Assembly (NCBI RefSeq): GCF_014855515.1
Contig: NZ_JACYFK010000001.1
Location: forward strand, 1,054,001 to 1,118,000
From: Euzebyella marina
Lineage (GTDB): Bacteria; Bacteroidota; Bacteroidia; Flavobacteriales; Flavobacteriaceae
DNA: 64,000 nt
Direction: 5' to 3'
Part shown: positions 19,601 through 28,688 of the stretch, piece after piece
Numbering within the stretch: position 1 is the first letter of the stretch
Layout of the letters: each line of letters starts with the position of its first letter
Notes under the pieces: generated by a model
Databases searched by the model: none
Told to the model about the DNA's origin: nothing
The model's input: only the letters and a program-made list of their open reading frames with translations
Position numbers and translations under genes: made by a program

Positions 19601-20428
19601 TATCTTGAATTGACCGACAACAACTTGCCTTTCAGGTCTATACCAACCAGCTTAGAGCATGCCACGGCATTAGATATTCCCAACAAGAATTTCAAGAAAG
19701 TATCGTCGGGCATTTACCGTCTTGATAATATTGCCCATACTCCGACGGTAATTGAGAGTCATATGCTGTATAAAATCGGTAAAGATGACCATGAACTTCA
19801 AGTAGAATCTATCTTAAAAGGAAGCATTGTTTCGCACTACGCCGGCATTTTTAAAGAAAACAATGCAGAAATGCTGAAAAACAGTATAAAAGAAGATTTT
19901 CAAGGTAGAATGAGTGAAGACTTTAGTCTTGATAGCGTTTATAATGTGAATTATAAGCGAAGAGCTGAAACTTTGAAATACGTTTCCAAATTATCGGTCA
20001 ATGAAAAATTGAATCAGATTGGTAGCATGAAAGTTCTTAGTCTTCCAGCAATCAATAATGCCTATAATTCGAGTATTATTGAAGACAATGTTAGAAATTA
20101 TCCTATCGACTATCTGCTTTACGAAAATGCAGACGAGTATATTTCTTCTTACCTGATCGTCTTATCTGAAGATGAAGAATTTGTTGAAGTACCCGAAAAT
20201 TCAGAATATAGTTTTAAAGCGCATCATTTTAATATGAACTTTGAGTTAAAGGAGCCAAACGAGCTATTCGTTCAAATTTCTGTTCAAACTTCAAAGAAAC
20301 GTATTGACCCACAAGACTATAAAGATTTTAAGATGTATGTGAAATCGGTACTGGACGCCAAAAAGCAATTGATAGGGTTTAAAAAGGCCGCGTCAACATC
20401 GAAAGTTAGTTTGCCTGGCAAGGGTTAA
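16628..20428 (+). CDS. Secreted TPR and DUF3857/transglutaminase-like protein
   Basis: A 1266-residue protein with a signal peptide (residues 1-20). Residues about 330-640 hold TPR-like helical repeats (for example ALGLFETRYDLV, ALHWYQKAIKHNG). A DUF3857 domain follows (about 680-860), then a transglutaminase-like core with the Cys-His-Asp triad in place: C937 (LGDCKDFSTLY), H979 (NHCIAKVF) and D997 (ELTDN). A beta-rich DUF3858-like C-terminus closes it. The family is frequent in Bacteroidota; it may act as a periplasmic or outer-membrane protease or crosslinker, but no substrate is known. Confidence 0.85.
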   Translation: MRFIYFLLLAFLLPIKSLQSQQIEEVQEHWQLLFDNKREKALDSFEKLNSGDLQALLSDRLIKNELGLFEDPKNFLEKLVGHKDFEYYLYALWNHSFFFENYTNTGFNKKNTSNVDAIDLKAVENPTVKESLRYLKSAVAQHRNDWKTYYELNQELPSIKAWQFCGGFENLNGSGLDTPFEPEWQMVSDNDFNANSNGFINWYTPIERDKEAYQYYSNHTEYGSSVNYAQTFIDNPEEQKVVIRFGSSSLAKIWLNDVLLIENNNDGITDLDAYNVEVTLPKGTSRLLVKTADISGIPYFIARITNLQGSEILGVKYSSQPKPYIKSKKEGLTPVLLEHPVEKYFLEKIESDPKNFLYRLCLLNTYLRNSKYQEAKAVLQPYLEKYDRSSFLRKYLIECYTKENDFSAVNEVKENIINDDETYYLSYVYKFQDAGELFKLPIDEFERFMNHFSDATDLQVLKKSAELMKALRREDQEMVRSTLNAITKENKEQLNLIKVYLNLYSGYLNDDESAVNILEEINKDYFDYSAIKSLAEHYEKQNRISDALGLFETRYDLVKNDNLFISELIDYLHKYKRFKESLPYIEQMLANYPYSFVAMEKKAFALEQIGKKEEALHWYQKAIKHNGANTTVRKKIDDLSKTPDYFKELGTKDMYGFITSNREQPLMGSYGYHYLLDETLLQLFPEGGGKSQVRYAVKITSDAGIESLKEVGLGLSGSYHITKSEIVKPTGKIVPASVNGSDLVFSNLEIDDVIYIEYESSYSKTGRFYKDHVDYFQFGSYHPIIKNSLKILVPKNHEFDTEIVNGEIDYSKRELDDYVLHEWSAANQKPMPQPENYMPSLSDLAKYIHMSTIGSWDDVAQWYADLVRPQMLINSDVKRAFESIFPKGYSALSDDMRASRIYHYIMENFSYSYVGFRQSGYVPQKPSKTIKSRLGDCKDFSTLYVTLAQMAGLRAHLVLVLTSDYGENSMVLPNQDFNHCIAKVFIDGKAQYLELTDNNLPFRSIPTSLEHATALDIPNKNFKKVSSGIYRLDNIAHTPTVIESHMLYKIGKDDHELQVESILKGSIVSHYAGIFKENNAEMLKNSIKEDFQGRMSEDFSLDSVYNVNYKRRAETLKYVSKLSVNEKLNQIGSMKVLSLPAINNAYNSSIIEDNVRNYPIDYLLYENADEYISSYLIVLSEDEEFVEVPENSEYSFKAHHFNMNFELKEPNELFVQISVQTSKKRIDPQDYKDFKMYVKSVLDAKKQLIGFKKAASTSKVSLPGKG

Positions 20429-20499
20429 TATGGTTGTTCATAGCGCGTAATGACTTATCTTTAGAACAAATTTCTACCAAACCAACCGATAAGTTTATT

Positions 20500-21588
20500 A
20501 TGAAAGACCGAATACTCTCCGTTGATATTTTTAGGGGAATGACCATCGTATTAATGATATTGGTCAACACTCCTGGAACATGGCAAGCCGTATATGCACC
20601 TCTAAGACATGCCGAATGGCATGGTTACACCCCGACAGACCTTGTTTTTCCGTTCTTTCTTTTTATTGTAGGAACCTCCATTGTCTTCAGTTATAAAAAC
20701 AAAGAGGTAACAGGGGCTACCTACAAAAAGATTTCGATTAGAACCTTAAAACTTATTGGCTTAGGCTTGTTCTTGGGTGCTTTCACGTTGACATTCCCCT
20801 TTATTAAAGATTTTGAGAACATACGCTTTCCTGGCGTTCTGCAACGAATAGGGGTCGTTTTCTTTTTTGCCTCAATTTTGTTCTTGAACCTTAATTGGAA
20901 AGCCTTAATAGCTACGGCTGTTCTTTTGCTGGTCGGATATTGGATTTTAATGGACTTTATTCCCGTAAACGGAATGGAGTCTACTTTTGAAAGGGCACCC
21001 AACAATTTGGCCAACTATATAGATGTTCAGGTGTTCGGTTCGCACAATTATAAGGCCGATTATGATCCTGAAGGCTTGTTAAGTACACTCCCATCTATAG
21101 TAAGTTCCCTTCTGGGTATTTTTACAGGGCTAATCCTGACTTCTAAACAGGAAAAAAAGGCAACCATCTTAATGGGGCTTGGCGGTTCTTTTTTGATTTT
21201 GGGCTATGTGTGGGATTTGTTTTTCCCTATCAACAAAGCACTGTGGACAAGCAGTTTTGTTCTTGTTACCGCTGGCTGGGCCAATTTGATTCTTGCTCTA
21301 ATTTATTACTTGACCGATGTTAAAAAAATAAGCTTCGGAAGCATTTTTAGATATGCTGGGGCCAATGCTATCGTTTTGTATTTTCTTTCAAGTTTTATTA
21401 GTAAAGTGCTGGGTATGATCAAAGTGAACGAGACCACCTCATTGCATGGCTGGTTATTTGATACAATATACGTTCATGATTTCATGTCGCTTCAAATGTC
21501 CTCTTTGCTATATGGCCTCACGGTCGTAGCTTTCTACTGCCTTTTGGCTTACGTACTTTATCAAAGAAAGATTTTTATCAAAGTTTAG
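20500..21588 (+). CDS. Heparan-alpha-glucosaminide N-acetyltransferase-like membrane protein (DUF5009 type)
   Basis: A 362-residue membrane protein with about ten hydrophobic helices. The start is at 20500 (MKDRILSVDIFRGMTI), the classic beginning of the HGSNAT/NagX/YeiB-like acyltransferase superfamily; an earlier in-frame start at 20434 adds only polar residues. DIFRGMTIVLMI, HAEWHGYTPTDLVFPFFLFIVG and RFPGVLQRIG are family motifs, with a conserved His in HAEWHG. It may acetylate an amino sugar across the inner membrane. It lies 71 bp after the DUF3857 gene. Confidence 0.85.
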   Translation: MKDRILSVDIFRGMTIVLMILVNTPGTWQAVYAPLRHAEWHGYTPTDLVFPFFLFIVGTSIVFSYKNKEVTGATYKKISIRTLKLIGLGLFLGAFTLTFPFIKDFENIRFPGVLQRIGVVFFFASILFLNLNWKALIATAVLLLVGYWILMDFIPVNGMESTFERAPNNLANYIDVQVFGSHNYKADYDPEGLLSTLPSIVSSLLGIFTGLILTSKQEKKATILMGLGGSFLILGYVWDLFFPINKALWTSSFVLVTAGWANLILALIYYLTDVKKISFGSIFRYAGANAIVLYFLSSFISKVLGMIKVNETTSLHGWLFDTIYVHDFMSLQMSSLLYGLTVVAFYCLLAYVLYQRKIFIKV

Positions 21589-21600
21589 CAGAAATACACC

Positions 21601-22191
21601 TTACTGTCTTATAGAAAGAAGCTTGGCCACGTATTTGCCTATCACATCAAATTCTAGGTTCACTACTGTACCGACCTCGTAATCTTTAAACCTGGTGTGT
21701 TCGAAAGTATAGGGTATAATGGCTACGCTGAAAGTATCGGCACCTGAATCTACCACAGTAAGACTGGTTCCGTCAATGGTAATCGACCCTTTTTCGATAG
21801 TGGTATTGCCAACGTTGGCATCATATTCGAAAGTAAAGAACCAACTTCCATCTTTTTCTTCAATATTGATGCAGGTGGCTGTTTGGTCTACATGGCCTTG
21901 AACTATGTGCCCGTCAAGTCTAGAACCCATTATCATGGCCCTTTCCAGATTAACACTGTCACCTATCGTTAGGTCATCAAGGTTGGTTTTGTTCAAGGTT
22001 TCCTCAATAGCCGTAACGGTATACGAATTTTCATCTAATGAGACCACTGTCAAACACACTCCGTTGTGCGATACGCTCTGGTCGATTTTCAGCTCTGAAG
22101 AAAGTTGCGAACCCACTGTAATATGAAGGTTTCCACCGTCTTTTTGTAGGTCCTTTACAATACCTAAAGTTTCAATGATACCGGTAAACAT
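21601..22191 (-). CDS. ribE: Riboflavin synthase, alpha subunit
   Basis: A 196-residue cytoplasmic enzyme converting two 6,7-dimethyl-8-ribityllumazines to riboflavin plus the pyrimidine. It begins MFTGIIETLG, the universal start, and contains two lumazine-binding repeats: SHNGVCLTVV in the first (about 41) and GSITIDGTSLTVV in the second (about 136). It is divergent from pdxA with a 60-bp gap; on its strand a TACCTTTG sequence (22235-22242) could be a promoter -7 element. Confidence 0.95.
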   Translation of the reverse strand: MFTGIIETLGIVKDLQKDGGNLHITVGSQLSSELKIDQSVSHNGVCLTVVSLDENSYTVTAIEETLNKTNLDDLTIGDSVNLERAMIMGSRLDGHIVQGHVDQTATCINIEEKDGSWFFTFEYDANVGNTTIEKGSITIDGTSLTVVDSGADTFSVAIIPYTFEHTRFKDYEVGTVVNLEFDVIGKYVAKLLSIRQ

Positions 22192-22251
22192 GTTCCGTAG
22201 AAATTAAGTAGTTTTGTTGATTACAAATTTGACACAAAGGTAACGATTATC

Positions 22252-23298
22252 ATGCAGGACGAGGACAAAATCAAGCTGGGCATTTCGATTGGGGATATTA
22301 ACGGTATTGGCTGTGAAGTAATACTAAAGACTTTCGAGGATCCGCGCATGTTAGAGTTTTGCACCCCCATTATTTATGCATCGAACAAGACCATAGCTTT
22401 TCAAAAAAAAGAATTGGGTATTGATGTTACTTATCACGGTATTCAGAACGCTTCAAAGGCTCTTGACGGTAAGATCAATGTGGTCAACGTTTGGAAAGAA
22501 GTGCCTATGGTCAAGTTTGGCGAGTCGAATGAAGAGGGAGGAAAATATGCCATTAAATCGCTTAGGGCAGCTGTTGAATCATTAAAGAATAATGAAATTG
22601 ACGCGTTGGTGACGGCTCCTATCAATAAAACCAATATTCAGGCTGACGATTTTAAATTTCCGGGGCACACCGATTTTTTGGCTCAAGAATTACAGGGTGA
22701 GAGTCTAATGTTTATGGTAACGGAAGACCTAAAAATAGGCCTTTTGACCGACCATGTTGCGGTAAAGGACGCCCCATCGGCCATTAACGCAATTCTTATT
22801 CGAAATAAAGTGAGGACTATAGAGAAATCGCTACGGATGGATTTTCGTGTTAGGGCGCCAAAAATAGCCCTATTGGGCATTAACCCGCACAGCGGCGATA
22901 ACGGGGTAATAGGTAAAGAAGACGATGAAGTTCTCAAGCCAGTGATTAAAGAAATGTCGAACGCCGGACATCTTGTATTCGGCCCGTATTCGGCAGATAG
23001 CTTTTTCGGATCTGATGCCTACAAGAATTTTGATGCCGTTTTGGCCGCTTATCACGATCAGGGTTTAATTCCTTTTAAGACCTTGTCTTTCGGTAGGGGG
23101 GTAAATTATACGGCAGGCCTTTCGAAGGTGCGTACTTCTCCCGACCACGGCACTGCTTTTGAAATTGCAGGCCAAGGCAAGGCCGACCATAGTTCTTTTA
23201 AAGAAGCTGTTTTTGCCGCTTTGCAGATTTTTAAGAACCGCACCGAGTACGAAGAGTTGACCGAAAATCCGTTACAAAAACAAAAGGTGAGAAGGTAG
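22252..23298 (+). CDS. pdxA: 4-hydroxythreonine-4-phosphate dehydrogenase
   Basis: A 348-residue enzyme of the PdxA family in de novo pyridoxal 5'-phosphate synthesis, oxidising 4-phosphohydroxy-L-threonine. Family motifs include ISIGDINGIG (about 11), APINKTNI (about 122), the metal-ligand His in FPGHTDFL (about 135) and AAYHDQGLIPFKTL (about 263), and the closing SPDHGTAF. Length is normal. It is divergent from ribE and followed by the yceD-rpmF transcript with its own promoter. Confidence 0.95.
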   Translation: MQDEDKIKLGISIGDINGIGCEVILKTFEDPRMLEFCTPIIYASNKTIAFQKKELGIDVTYHGIQNASKALDGKINVVNVWKEVPMVKFGESNEEGGKYAIKSLRAAVESLKNNEIDALVTAPINKTNIQADDFKFPGHTDFLAQELQGESLMFMVTEDLKIGLLTDHVAVKDAPSAINAILIRNKVRTIEKSLRMDFRVRAPKIALLGINPHSGDNGVIGKEDDEVLKPVIKEMSNAGHLVFGPYSADSFFGSDAYKNFDAVLAAYHDQGLIPFKTLSFGRGVNYTAGLSKVRTSPDHGTAFEIAGQGKADHSSFKEAVFAALQIFKNRTEYEELTENPLQKQKVRR

Positions 23299-23353
23299 CC
23301 GGATAATTTTCAGTACAAAATTCATCAGTGTGTTGAAATACAAGCAAAAAGGG

Positions 23354-23383
23354 TTGTTATTTTGACAAATAGTAGTATCTTTG
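23354..23383 (+). promoter_or_regulatory. Promoter of yceD-rpmF
   Basis: TTG (23354-23356), a 19-nt gap, then TATCTTTG (23376-23383) match the Bacteroidota primary-sigma consensus TTG-N19-TAnnTTTG exactly. The yceD start is about 42 bp further on. Confidence 0.8.
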
Positions 23384-23406
23384 CACCCGCCTTTGAATGG
23401 GCGGTG
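23384..23406 (+). promoter_or_regulatory. 5' leader hairpin of yceD-rpmF
   Basis: Immediately after the promoter, CACC (23384-23387) and GCC (23389-23391) pair with GGCGGTG (23400-23406), with one bulged C and an 8-nt loop. It would sit at the very 5' end of the mRNA. It could stabilise the message or mediate ribosomal-protein feedback; both are inference. Confidence 0.45.
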
Positions 23407-23425
23407 TCTTTAAAATAGTGTTGTC

Positions 23426-23959
23426 ATGAAGAAGCAAAAGGAGTTTAGTATTCCTTTCTCTGGTTTAAAACAAGGAAAACACGATTTTGAGTATACCATC
23501 GGTAATGAGTTCTTTGAGTCTTTTGGTTATGATGAGTTCAATGGAGCAGAAATTCAATTGAACGTTGAGCTAAAGAAACTGAGCAATATGCTCGAGTTTT
23601 TGATGAATGCGGATGGAACCGTAAATGTCAATTGTGATTTGACCAATGAACCTTATGATCAGCCGATAGAGGCAGAGCTTAAGTTGGTGGTCAAGTTTGG
23701 GGAAGAGTATAATGATGAAGATGATGATATCTTGGTCATACCCCATGGCGAGCACCAAGTGAACATTGCTCAATACGTGTATGAAATGCTAGTATTGGCG
23801 GTGCCACAAAAGAGAGTGCATCCTGGAGTGCTTGATGGTTCATTGCAATCGGAAGCCTTGAAAAAACTTGAGGAACTAAAGCCTAAGGAAAAAGAAGAAA
23901 ATATTAAAGAAAACGATCCCCGTTGGGACGAATTAAAGAAACTGTTAACGGATAAATAA
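23426..23959 (+). CDS. yceD: YceD family protein (DUF177), 23S rRNA accumulation factor
   Basis: A 177-residue acidic protein. The core GTVNVNCDLTNEPYDQPI (about 71-88) and the following beta strands match YceD/DUF177, which normally has Cys residues in this place and is needed for 23S rRNA accumulation. LAVPQKRVHPG (about 131) is typical of the flavobacterial version. It is 6 bp upstream of rpmF, the conserved order in bacteria. Confidence 0.85.
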   Translation: MKKQKEFSIPFSGLKQGKHDFEYTIGNEFFESFGYDEFNGAEIQLNVELKKLSNMLEFLMNADGTVNVNCDLTNEPYDQPIEAELKLVVKFGEEYNDEDDDILVIPHGEHQVNIAQYVYEMLVLAVPQKRVHPGVLDGSLQSEALKKLEELKPKEKEENIKENDPRWDELKKLLTDK

Positions 23960-23965
23960 GTTGAA

Positions 23966-24163
23966 ATGGCACATCCTAAGAGAAAAATTTCGAAAACCAG
24001 AAGGGATAAAAGACGTACCCATTATAAAGCTGTTGCACCAACATTGGCTACTGATCCAACAACTGGTGAAATGCACTTGTTTCACAGAGCTCACTGGCAC
24101 GAAGGTAAATTGTACTACAAAGGCCAAGTTCTTATAGACAAAACTGAAGAAGCAGAAGCATAA
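23966..24163 (+). CDS. rpmF: 50S ribosomal protein L32
   Basis: A 65-residue basic protein beginning [22 protein letters not shown], the universal L32 start. It lacks the zinc-binding Cys pairs seen in some L32 forms, so it is the zinc-independent type. It is cotranscribed with yceD and followed by a strong terminator. Confidence 0.97.
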   Translation: MAHPKRKISKTRRDKRRTHYKAVAPTLATDPTTGEMHLFHRAHWHEGKLYYKGQVLIDKTEEAEA

Positions 24164-24188
24164 ACGTGTTATTCTGTTAAAAGTACCC

Positions 24189-24221
24189 AACTCCCGTATG
24201 AATATCAACGGGAGTTTTTTT
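24189..24221 (+). terminator. Intrinsic terminator after rpmF
   Basis: AACTCCCGT (24189-24197) pairs with ACGGGAGTT (24208-24216), a perfect 9-bp stem with a 10-nt loop, followed by a run of seven T. The rest of the gap up to fabH (24222-24449) shows no gene. Confidence 0.9.
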
Positions 24222-24449
24222 ATGGGGTATACCGATGTTTTAGGTAATTTTGTTCCCCCGAACTTTTGAGAGAAAACGTCATCCGAATATCGTATTTCAA
24301 ATTTTACGGTAAGGGGTAATTCAACGGATGTACATAAAAACTAAAATTTCAAAAACGGTTGCATTTCACAGAGAAATTGCTGAAAAATGTTTAATTTTCA
24401 CCAATTTTCAAGCATTTTTGATGGTTTTTGAGATCAAATCAAGTTTAGA

Positions 24450-25445
24450 ATGAGTAAAACAACGGCAGCAATTACAGCTGTAGGGGCTTACGTTCCCAAA
24501 TTTGTACTGACCAACAAAATGCTGGAAGGTATGGTCGATACCAATGATGAGTGGATTGTTACTAGAACCGGTATCAAAGAAAGACGGATCTTAAAACCTG
24601 AAGAAGGTGAGGGCACTTCCTATTTGGCCATACAGGCTGCTAACAACCTGATAGAAAAAAGAAATTTAGACCCTAGCGAGATAGATTTGGTGATTGTTGC
24701 CACGGCGACACCCGACAATATGGTGGCCTCAACAGCTGCCTTTGTTGCTGCAAAAATAGGTGCTACCAATGCGTTTGCTTATGATCTTTTGGCGGCCTGT
24801 TCAAGTTTTCTTTTCGGTATGTCTACCGCGGCCAGTTATATTCAATCGGGCCGTTACAAGAAAGTATTGTTGATAGGGGCCGATAAAATGTCATCTATCA
24901 TTGACTATACGGATCGTACAACATGTATTATTTTCGGGGATGGGGCCGGAGCGGCTCTTTTCGAGCCGAACGAAGAAGGCCTTGGTCTTCAAGATGAATA
25001 TTTAAGGTCTGATGGCAACGGAAGGCAGTTTCTTGGTATGGATGCTGGTGGATCTCTGATGCCCGCAACCGAAGAAACGGTTAAGAACAGAAAACATTAC
25101 ATTTATCAAGACGGAAGAACAGTTTTTAAGTTCGCTGTTTCAAATATGGCCGAAGTGGCAGAGAAAATAATGCAGCGAAACAACCTAGAGCATACCGATG
25201 TTTCGTGGTTAGTACCGCATCAGGCCAATAAAAGAATTATTGATGCCACGGCGAATAGAATGGGATTGGACCATTCCAAGGTTTTAATGAACATTCATAG
25301 GTATGGCAATACCACATCGGCGACCTTACCGCTTTTGTTGGCAGATTTCGAAGGTCAATTGAAAAAGGGTGACAACTTAGTTTTTGCCGCTTTTGGTGGA
25401 GGATTCACTTGGGGTTCTATTTATTTGAAATGGGCCTATAACTAA
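24450..25445 (+). CDS. fabH: 3-oxoacyl-ACP synthase III (FabH)
   Basis: A 331-residue condensing enzyme that starts fatty-acid synthesis by joining acetyl-CoA-type primers to malonyl-ACP. The catalytic triad is intact: C117 (LLAACSSF), H257 (VPHQANKRI) and N287 (HRYGNTTSA). It is followed within 30 bp by accB and then accC, a normal fatty-acid initiation cluster, so all three are probably one transcript. Confidence 0.95.
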   Translation: MSKTTAAITAVGAYVPKFVLTNKMLEGMVDTNDEWIVTRTGIKERRILKPEEGEGTSYLAIQAANNLIEKRNLDPSEIDLVIVATATPDNMVASTAAFVAAKIGATNAFAYDLLAACSSFLFGMSTAASYIQSGRYKKVLLIGADKMSSIIDYTDRTTCIIFGDGAGAALFEPNEEGLGLQDEYLRSDGNGRQFLGMDAGGSLMPATEETVKNRKHYIYQDGRTVFKFAVSNMAEVAEKIMQRNNLEHTDVSWLVPHQANKRIIDATANRMGLDHSKVLMNIHRYGNTTSATLPLLLADFEGQLKKGDNLVFAAFGGGFTWGSIYLKWAYN

Positions 25446-25472
25446 TTCAAATTACTAAACAAACTTAAATTC

Positions 25473-25967
25473 ATGGATATAAAAGAGATTCAAAGCCTTA
25501 TTAGATTTGTTGCTAAATCTGGTGCTAGTGAGGTTAAATTGGAGATGGAAGATATCAAGATTACCATCAAAACAGGTTCTTCTGAATCGGGACCCGAGAC
25601 TACTTTTGTTCAACAAATTCCGATGGCACAGGCTCCTATGGCCCAAGCGCCGGTTCAAACACCTGCAGCCCCTGCAGAAGCAGCTTCGGGATCAGGGCAA
25701 GAGAGCAAAAAAGATGAAGACTCAAAGTACATTACCATCAAGTCGCCGATTATAGGTACTTTTTACAGAAAGCCTTCTCCTGATAAAGATCCTTTTGTTG
25801 AAGTAGGTAGTAGTATTGGCAAAGGAGACGTTCTTTGCGTCATCGAAGCCATGAAACTCTTCAATGATATAGAATCTGAAGTATCTGGAAAGATTGTGAA
25901 GATTTTGGTTGACGATTCATCACCAGTTGAATTTGATCAGCCATTATTTTTGGTCGACCCTTCCTAG
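25473..25967 (+). CDS. accB: Biotin carboxyl carrier protein of acetyl-CoA carboxylase
   Basis: A 164-residue BCCP. The N-terminal region, an Ala/Pro/Gln-rich flexible linker (about 49-75, with two MAQAP repeats) and the biotinyl domain (about 85-164) are in the standard order. The biotin-accepting lysine is K128 in IEAMKLFND. The carrier shuttles carboxyl groups from AccC to the carboxyltransferase. It lies between fabH and accC. Confidence 0.96.
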   Translation: MDIKEIQSLIRFVAKSGASEVKLEMEDIKITIKTGSSESGPETTFVQQIPMAQAPMAQAPVQTPAAPAEAASGSGQESKKDEDSKYITIKSPIIGTFYRKPSPDKDPFVEVGSSIGKGDVLCVIEAMKLFNDIESEVSGKIVKILVDDSSPVEFDQPLFLVDPS

Positions 25968-26053
25968 TTTAGAAATTCCAAATAACGATTCCGAACCCTG
26001 TAAGTTAGATGTGGGGTCCGGTGTTTGCAGTTTGGCTTTTAATTTTAAAAGTT

Positions 26054-27406
26054 ATGTTCAAAAAAATACTTATTGCCAATAGGGGTGAAATTGCGTTACG
26101 CGTCATTCGTACCTGTAAAGAAATGGGCATTAAGACGGTAGCTGTTTATTCAAAGGCAGATGAAGAAAGTCTTCACGTTCGCTTTGCAGATGAGGCCGTA
26201 TGTATTGGTCCGGCCCCCAGCAGTGAATCGTACTTGAAAATACCTAATATCATTGCAGCGGCAGAGATTACCAATGCCGATGCTATTCACCCTGGTTACG
26301 GTTTTCTTTCTGAGAATTCTAAATTCTCGAAGATATGTGCCGAGCACGACATAAAATTTATCGGTGCGTCTGGCGATCAGATCGATAAAATGGGAGACAA
26401 GGCAACGGCCAAAGAAACCATGAAACAGGCTGGTGTTCCTGTAGTTCCAGGTTCTGAAGGTTTGTTGAAAGATGTGGCCCACGCCAAAAAGGAGGCCAAG
26501 AAAATGGGTTATCCTGTTATGATCAAAGCTACCGCCGGTGGTGGTGGTAAAGGTATGCGTGCCATATGGTCAGAAGACGAAATGCAGAGCAATTTTGAAA
26601 GTGCGGTACAAGAGGCGAAAGCAGCCTTCGGAAACGGAGGAATGTACATGGAAAAATTGATCGAAGAACCTAGACATATTGAGATACAGGTAGTCGGAGA
26701 CCAATACGGTAAGGCGTGCCATCTTTCAGAAAGAGATTGCTCTATTCAAAGAAGGCACCAGAAGCTTACCGAAGAGACTCCATCACCTTTCATGACCGAT
26801 AAACTAAGGGATGAAATGGGTAAAGCAGCTGTAAAGGCTGCAGAGTTTATCAATTACGAGGGTGCGGGAACCATTGAATTCTTGGTAGATAAACATCGTA
26901 ATTTCTATTTCATGGAAATGAATACGAGAATTCAGGTAGAACACCCCATAACCGAACAGGTCATTGATTACGATTTGATCAGAGAGCAAATTTTGGTTGC
27001 TGGGGGCGTTCCGATTTCAGGGAAGAACTATACGCCAAAACTACATTCTATCGAATGCCGTATCAACGCTGAAGATCCCTATAATAATTTTAGGCCGTCA
27101 CCTGGTAGAATTACCACTTTGCATACACCGGGCGGACATGGAGTGCGAATGGATACCCACGTTTATAGCGGATATCAAATTCCACCGAACTATGATTCGA
27201 TGATTGCCAAATTGATTACCACTGCACAGACACGTGAAGAGGCAATCAACAAGATGAAACGGGCTCTTGATGAGTTTGTCATAGAGGGTATCAAAACCAC
27301 GATTCCCTTTCACAGGCAGTTGATGGATCATCCAGATTATTTGGCTGGAAACTATACCACAAAATTCATGGAATCGTTTAAAATGAATCCTGAAAAAGAA
27401 GATTAA
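26054..27406 (+). CDS. accC: Acetyl-CoA carboxylase, biotin carboxylase subunit
   Basis: A 450-residue ATP-grasp enzyme. The start is at 26054 ([17 protein letters not shown]), the family's fixed N-terminus; 15 extra in-frame residues from 26009 are not conserved-looking. GGGGKGMR (about 163) is the ATP-binding glycine loop, and [12 protein letters not shown] and [14 protein letters not shown] carry the bicarbonate and catalytic residues. It carboxylates biotin on AccB and ends at a strong terminator. Confidence 0.97.
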   Translation: MFKKILIANRGEIALRVIRTCKEMGIKTVAVYSKADEESLHVRFADEAVCIGPAPSSESYLKIPNIIAAAEITNADAIHPGYGFLSENSKFSKICAEHDIKFIGASGDQIDKMGDKATAKETMKQAGVPVVPGSEGLLKDVAHAKKEAKKMGYPVMIKATAGGGGKGMRAIWSEDEMQSNFESAVQEAKAAFGNGGMYMEKLIEEPRHIEIQVVGDQYGKACHLSERDCSIQRRHQKLTEETPSPFMTDKLRDEMGKAAVKAAEFINYEGAGTIEFLVDKHRNFYFMEMNTRIQVEHPITEQVIDYDLIREQILVAGGVPISGKNYTPKLHSIECRINAEDPYNNFRPSPGRITTLHTPGGHGVRMDTHVYSGYQIPPNYDSMIAKLITTAQTREEAINKMKRALDEFVIEGIKTTIPFHRQLMDHPDYLAGNYTTKFMESFKMNPEKED

Positions 27407-27412
27407 TAATTG

Positions 27413-27435
27413 CCCCGGCCAGTCCGGGGTTTTTT
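27413..27435 (+). terminator. Intrinsic terminator after accC
   Basis: CCCCGG (27413-27418) pairs with CCGGGG (27424-27429) around a 5-nt loop, followed by six T. It closes the fabH-accB-accC transcript. Confidence 0.9.
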
Positions 27436-27465
27436 ATTCCCTAATTTCACTTACCTTCCATTTTT

Positions 27466-28578
27466 ATGAAACTAAGTTATTGGGAATATAAGACTTGGCT
27501 ATCGCAGGTTGATTTCACGATTGTTGGCGCTGGAATCACGGGCCTGAACTGTGCTTTACAATTAAGGCAGAGGTTTCCCAATGCCAAGATAGTAGTGCTT
27601 GAGAAGGGTGTGTTGCCACAAGGCGCCAGTACCAAGAATGCCGGTTTTGCCTGTTTTGGTAGTATTTCCGAAATTGTTTCTGACCTCCGCACTCATTCTG
27701 AAGAAGAAGTTTTTAACCTTGTCAAGAAAAGGTGGGACGGTATTCAGTTGCTCAGATCAACTTTGGGTGATAGCGCCATTGATTTTCAACCCTTGGGAGG
27801 TTATGAACTCTTTTTGAAGAACGCGCCTGAACTTTACGAATCAAGCATAGAAATGATGGGGCATGTAAATTCGCTGTTGAAACCTATTTTTGGTGAGATT
27901 CCCTTTTTCGTGCAGTCTAATAAATATGGTTTTGAGAAAATTCATGAAAAGTATATTGCACATCGCTTTGAGGGTCAGCTAGATCCTGGAAAAATGATGA
28001 TGGCCTTAGCCAAGAAGGCCGTGGACCAAGAAATTACCATTCTGCAAGGGGTCGCTTTGAATGATTTTACACAAAAATCAAGTTTGGTGTTGCTTAAGAC
28101 CGAACACTTTGAGTTTTCTACCGGAAAATTGTTCATAGCGACGAATGGTTTTACAGGACAATTTTTACCCGATGAAGTACAACCCGCAAGGGCGCAGGTA
28201 ATTTTGACAAAGCCATTAAAATATCTTGACATTAAAGGAACCTTTCATTTCGACCAAGGTTATTATTACTTTAGGAATATCGACAATAGAATTCTTTTTG
28301 GGGGAGGGAGAAATTTAGACTTTCTAGCTGAGCAAACAACTGAGTTCGGAGAGACAGAGTTGATTCAGAAGCAACTGGAAAAACTCTTAAAAGAAATCAT
28401 ACTTCCCAATGAAAAGTTGGAAATCGATCGGCGCTGGAGTGGAATTATGGGCGTAGGAAATAGAAAGTCGCCAATTGTAAGACCGCTTTCTTCCGATGTT
28501 TTTTGCGGTGTTCGATTGGGCGGAATGGGCATCGCTATAGGAAGTTTGGTCGGTAAAGAGCTGGCCGAACTGGCTTAA
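27466..28578 (+). CDS. FAD-dependent oxidoreductase (D-amino-acid oxidase/DAO family)
   Basis: A 370-residue flavoprotein. The FAD dinucleotide-binding motif is VGAGITGLNCALQL (about 20-33), followed by VVLEKG and the DAO-family ASTKNAGFACFG segment. The C-terminal RRWSGIMGVGNRKSPIV and GMGIAIGSLVGKELAEL complete the FAD domain. It probably oxidises an amine or amino acid, as glycine oxidase or sarcosine oxidase do; the substrate is open. It follows the accC terminator and stands alone. Confidence 0.85.
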   Translation: MKLSYWEYKTWLSQVDFTIVGAGITGLNCALQLRQRFPNAKIVVLEKGVLPQGASTKNAGFACFGSISEIVSDLRTHSEEEVFNLVKKRWDGIQLLRSTLGDSAIDFQPLGGYELFLKNAPELYESSIEMMGHVNSLLKPIFGEIPFFVQSNKYGFEKIHEKYIAHRFEGQLDPGKMMMALAKKAVDQEITILQGVALNDFTQKSSLVLLKTEHFEFSTGKLFIATNGFTGQFLPDEVQPARAQVILTKPLKYLDIKGTFHFDQGYYYFRNIDNRILFGGGRNLDFLAEQTTEFGETELIQKQLEKLLKEIILPNEKLEIDRRWSGIMGVGNRKSPIVRPLSSDVFCGVRLGGMGIAIGSLVGKELAELA

Positions 28579-28688
28579 CACCGTTTACCAACATTACTTA
28601 CACCTTGCCATAGTCAACTTTTGGCTTTCATTGTTTCTTTGGGCTATAATCCCTACTTTAAACCGATCAAAACCTCAACCTAGATTTC

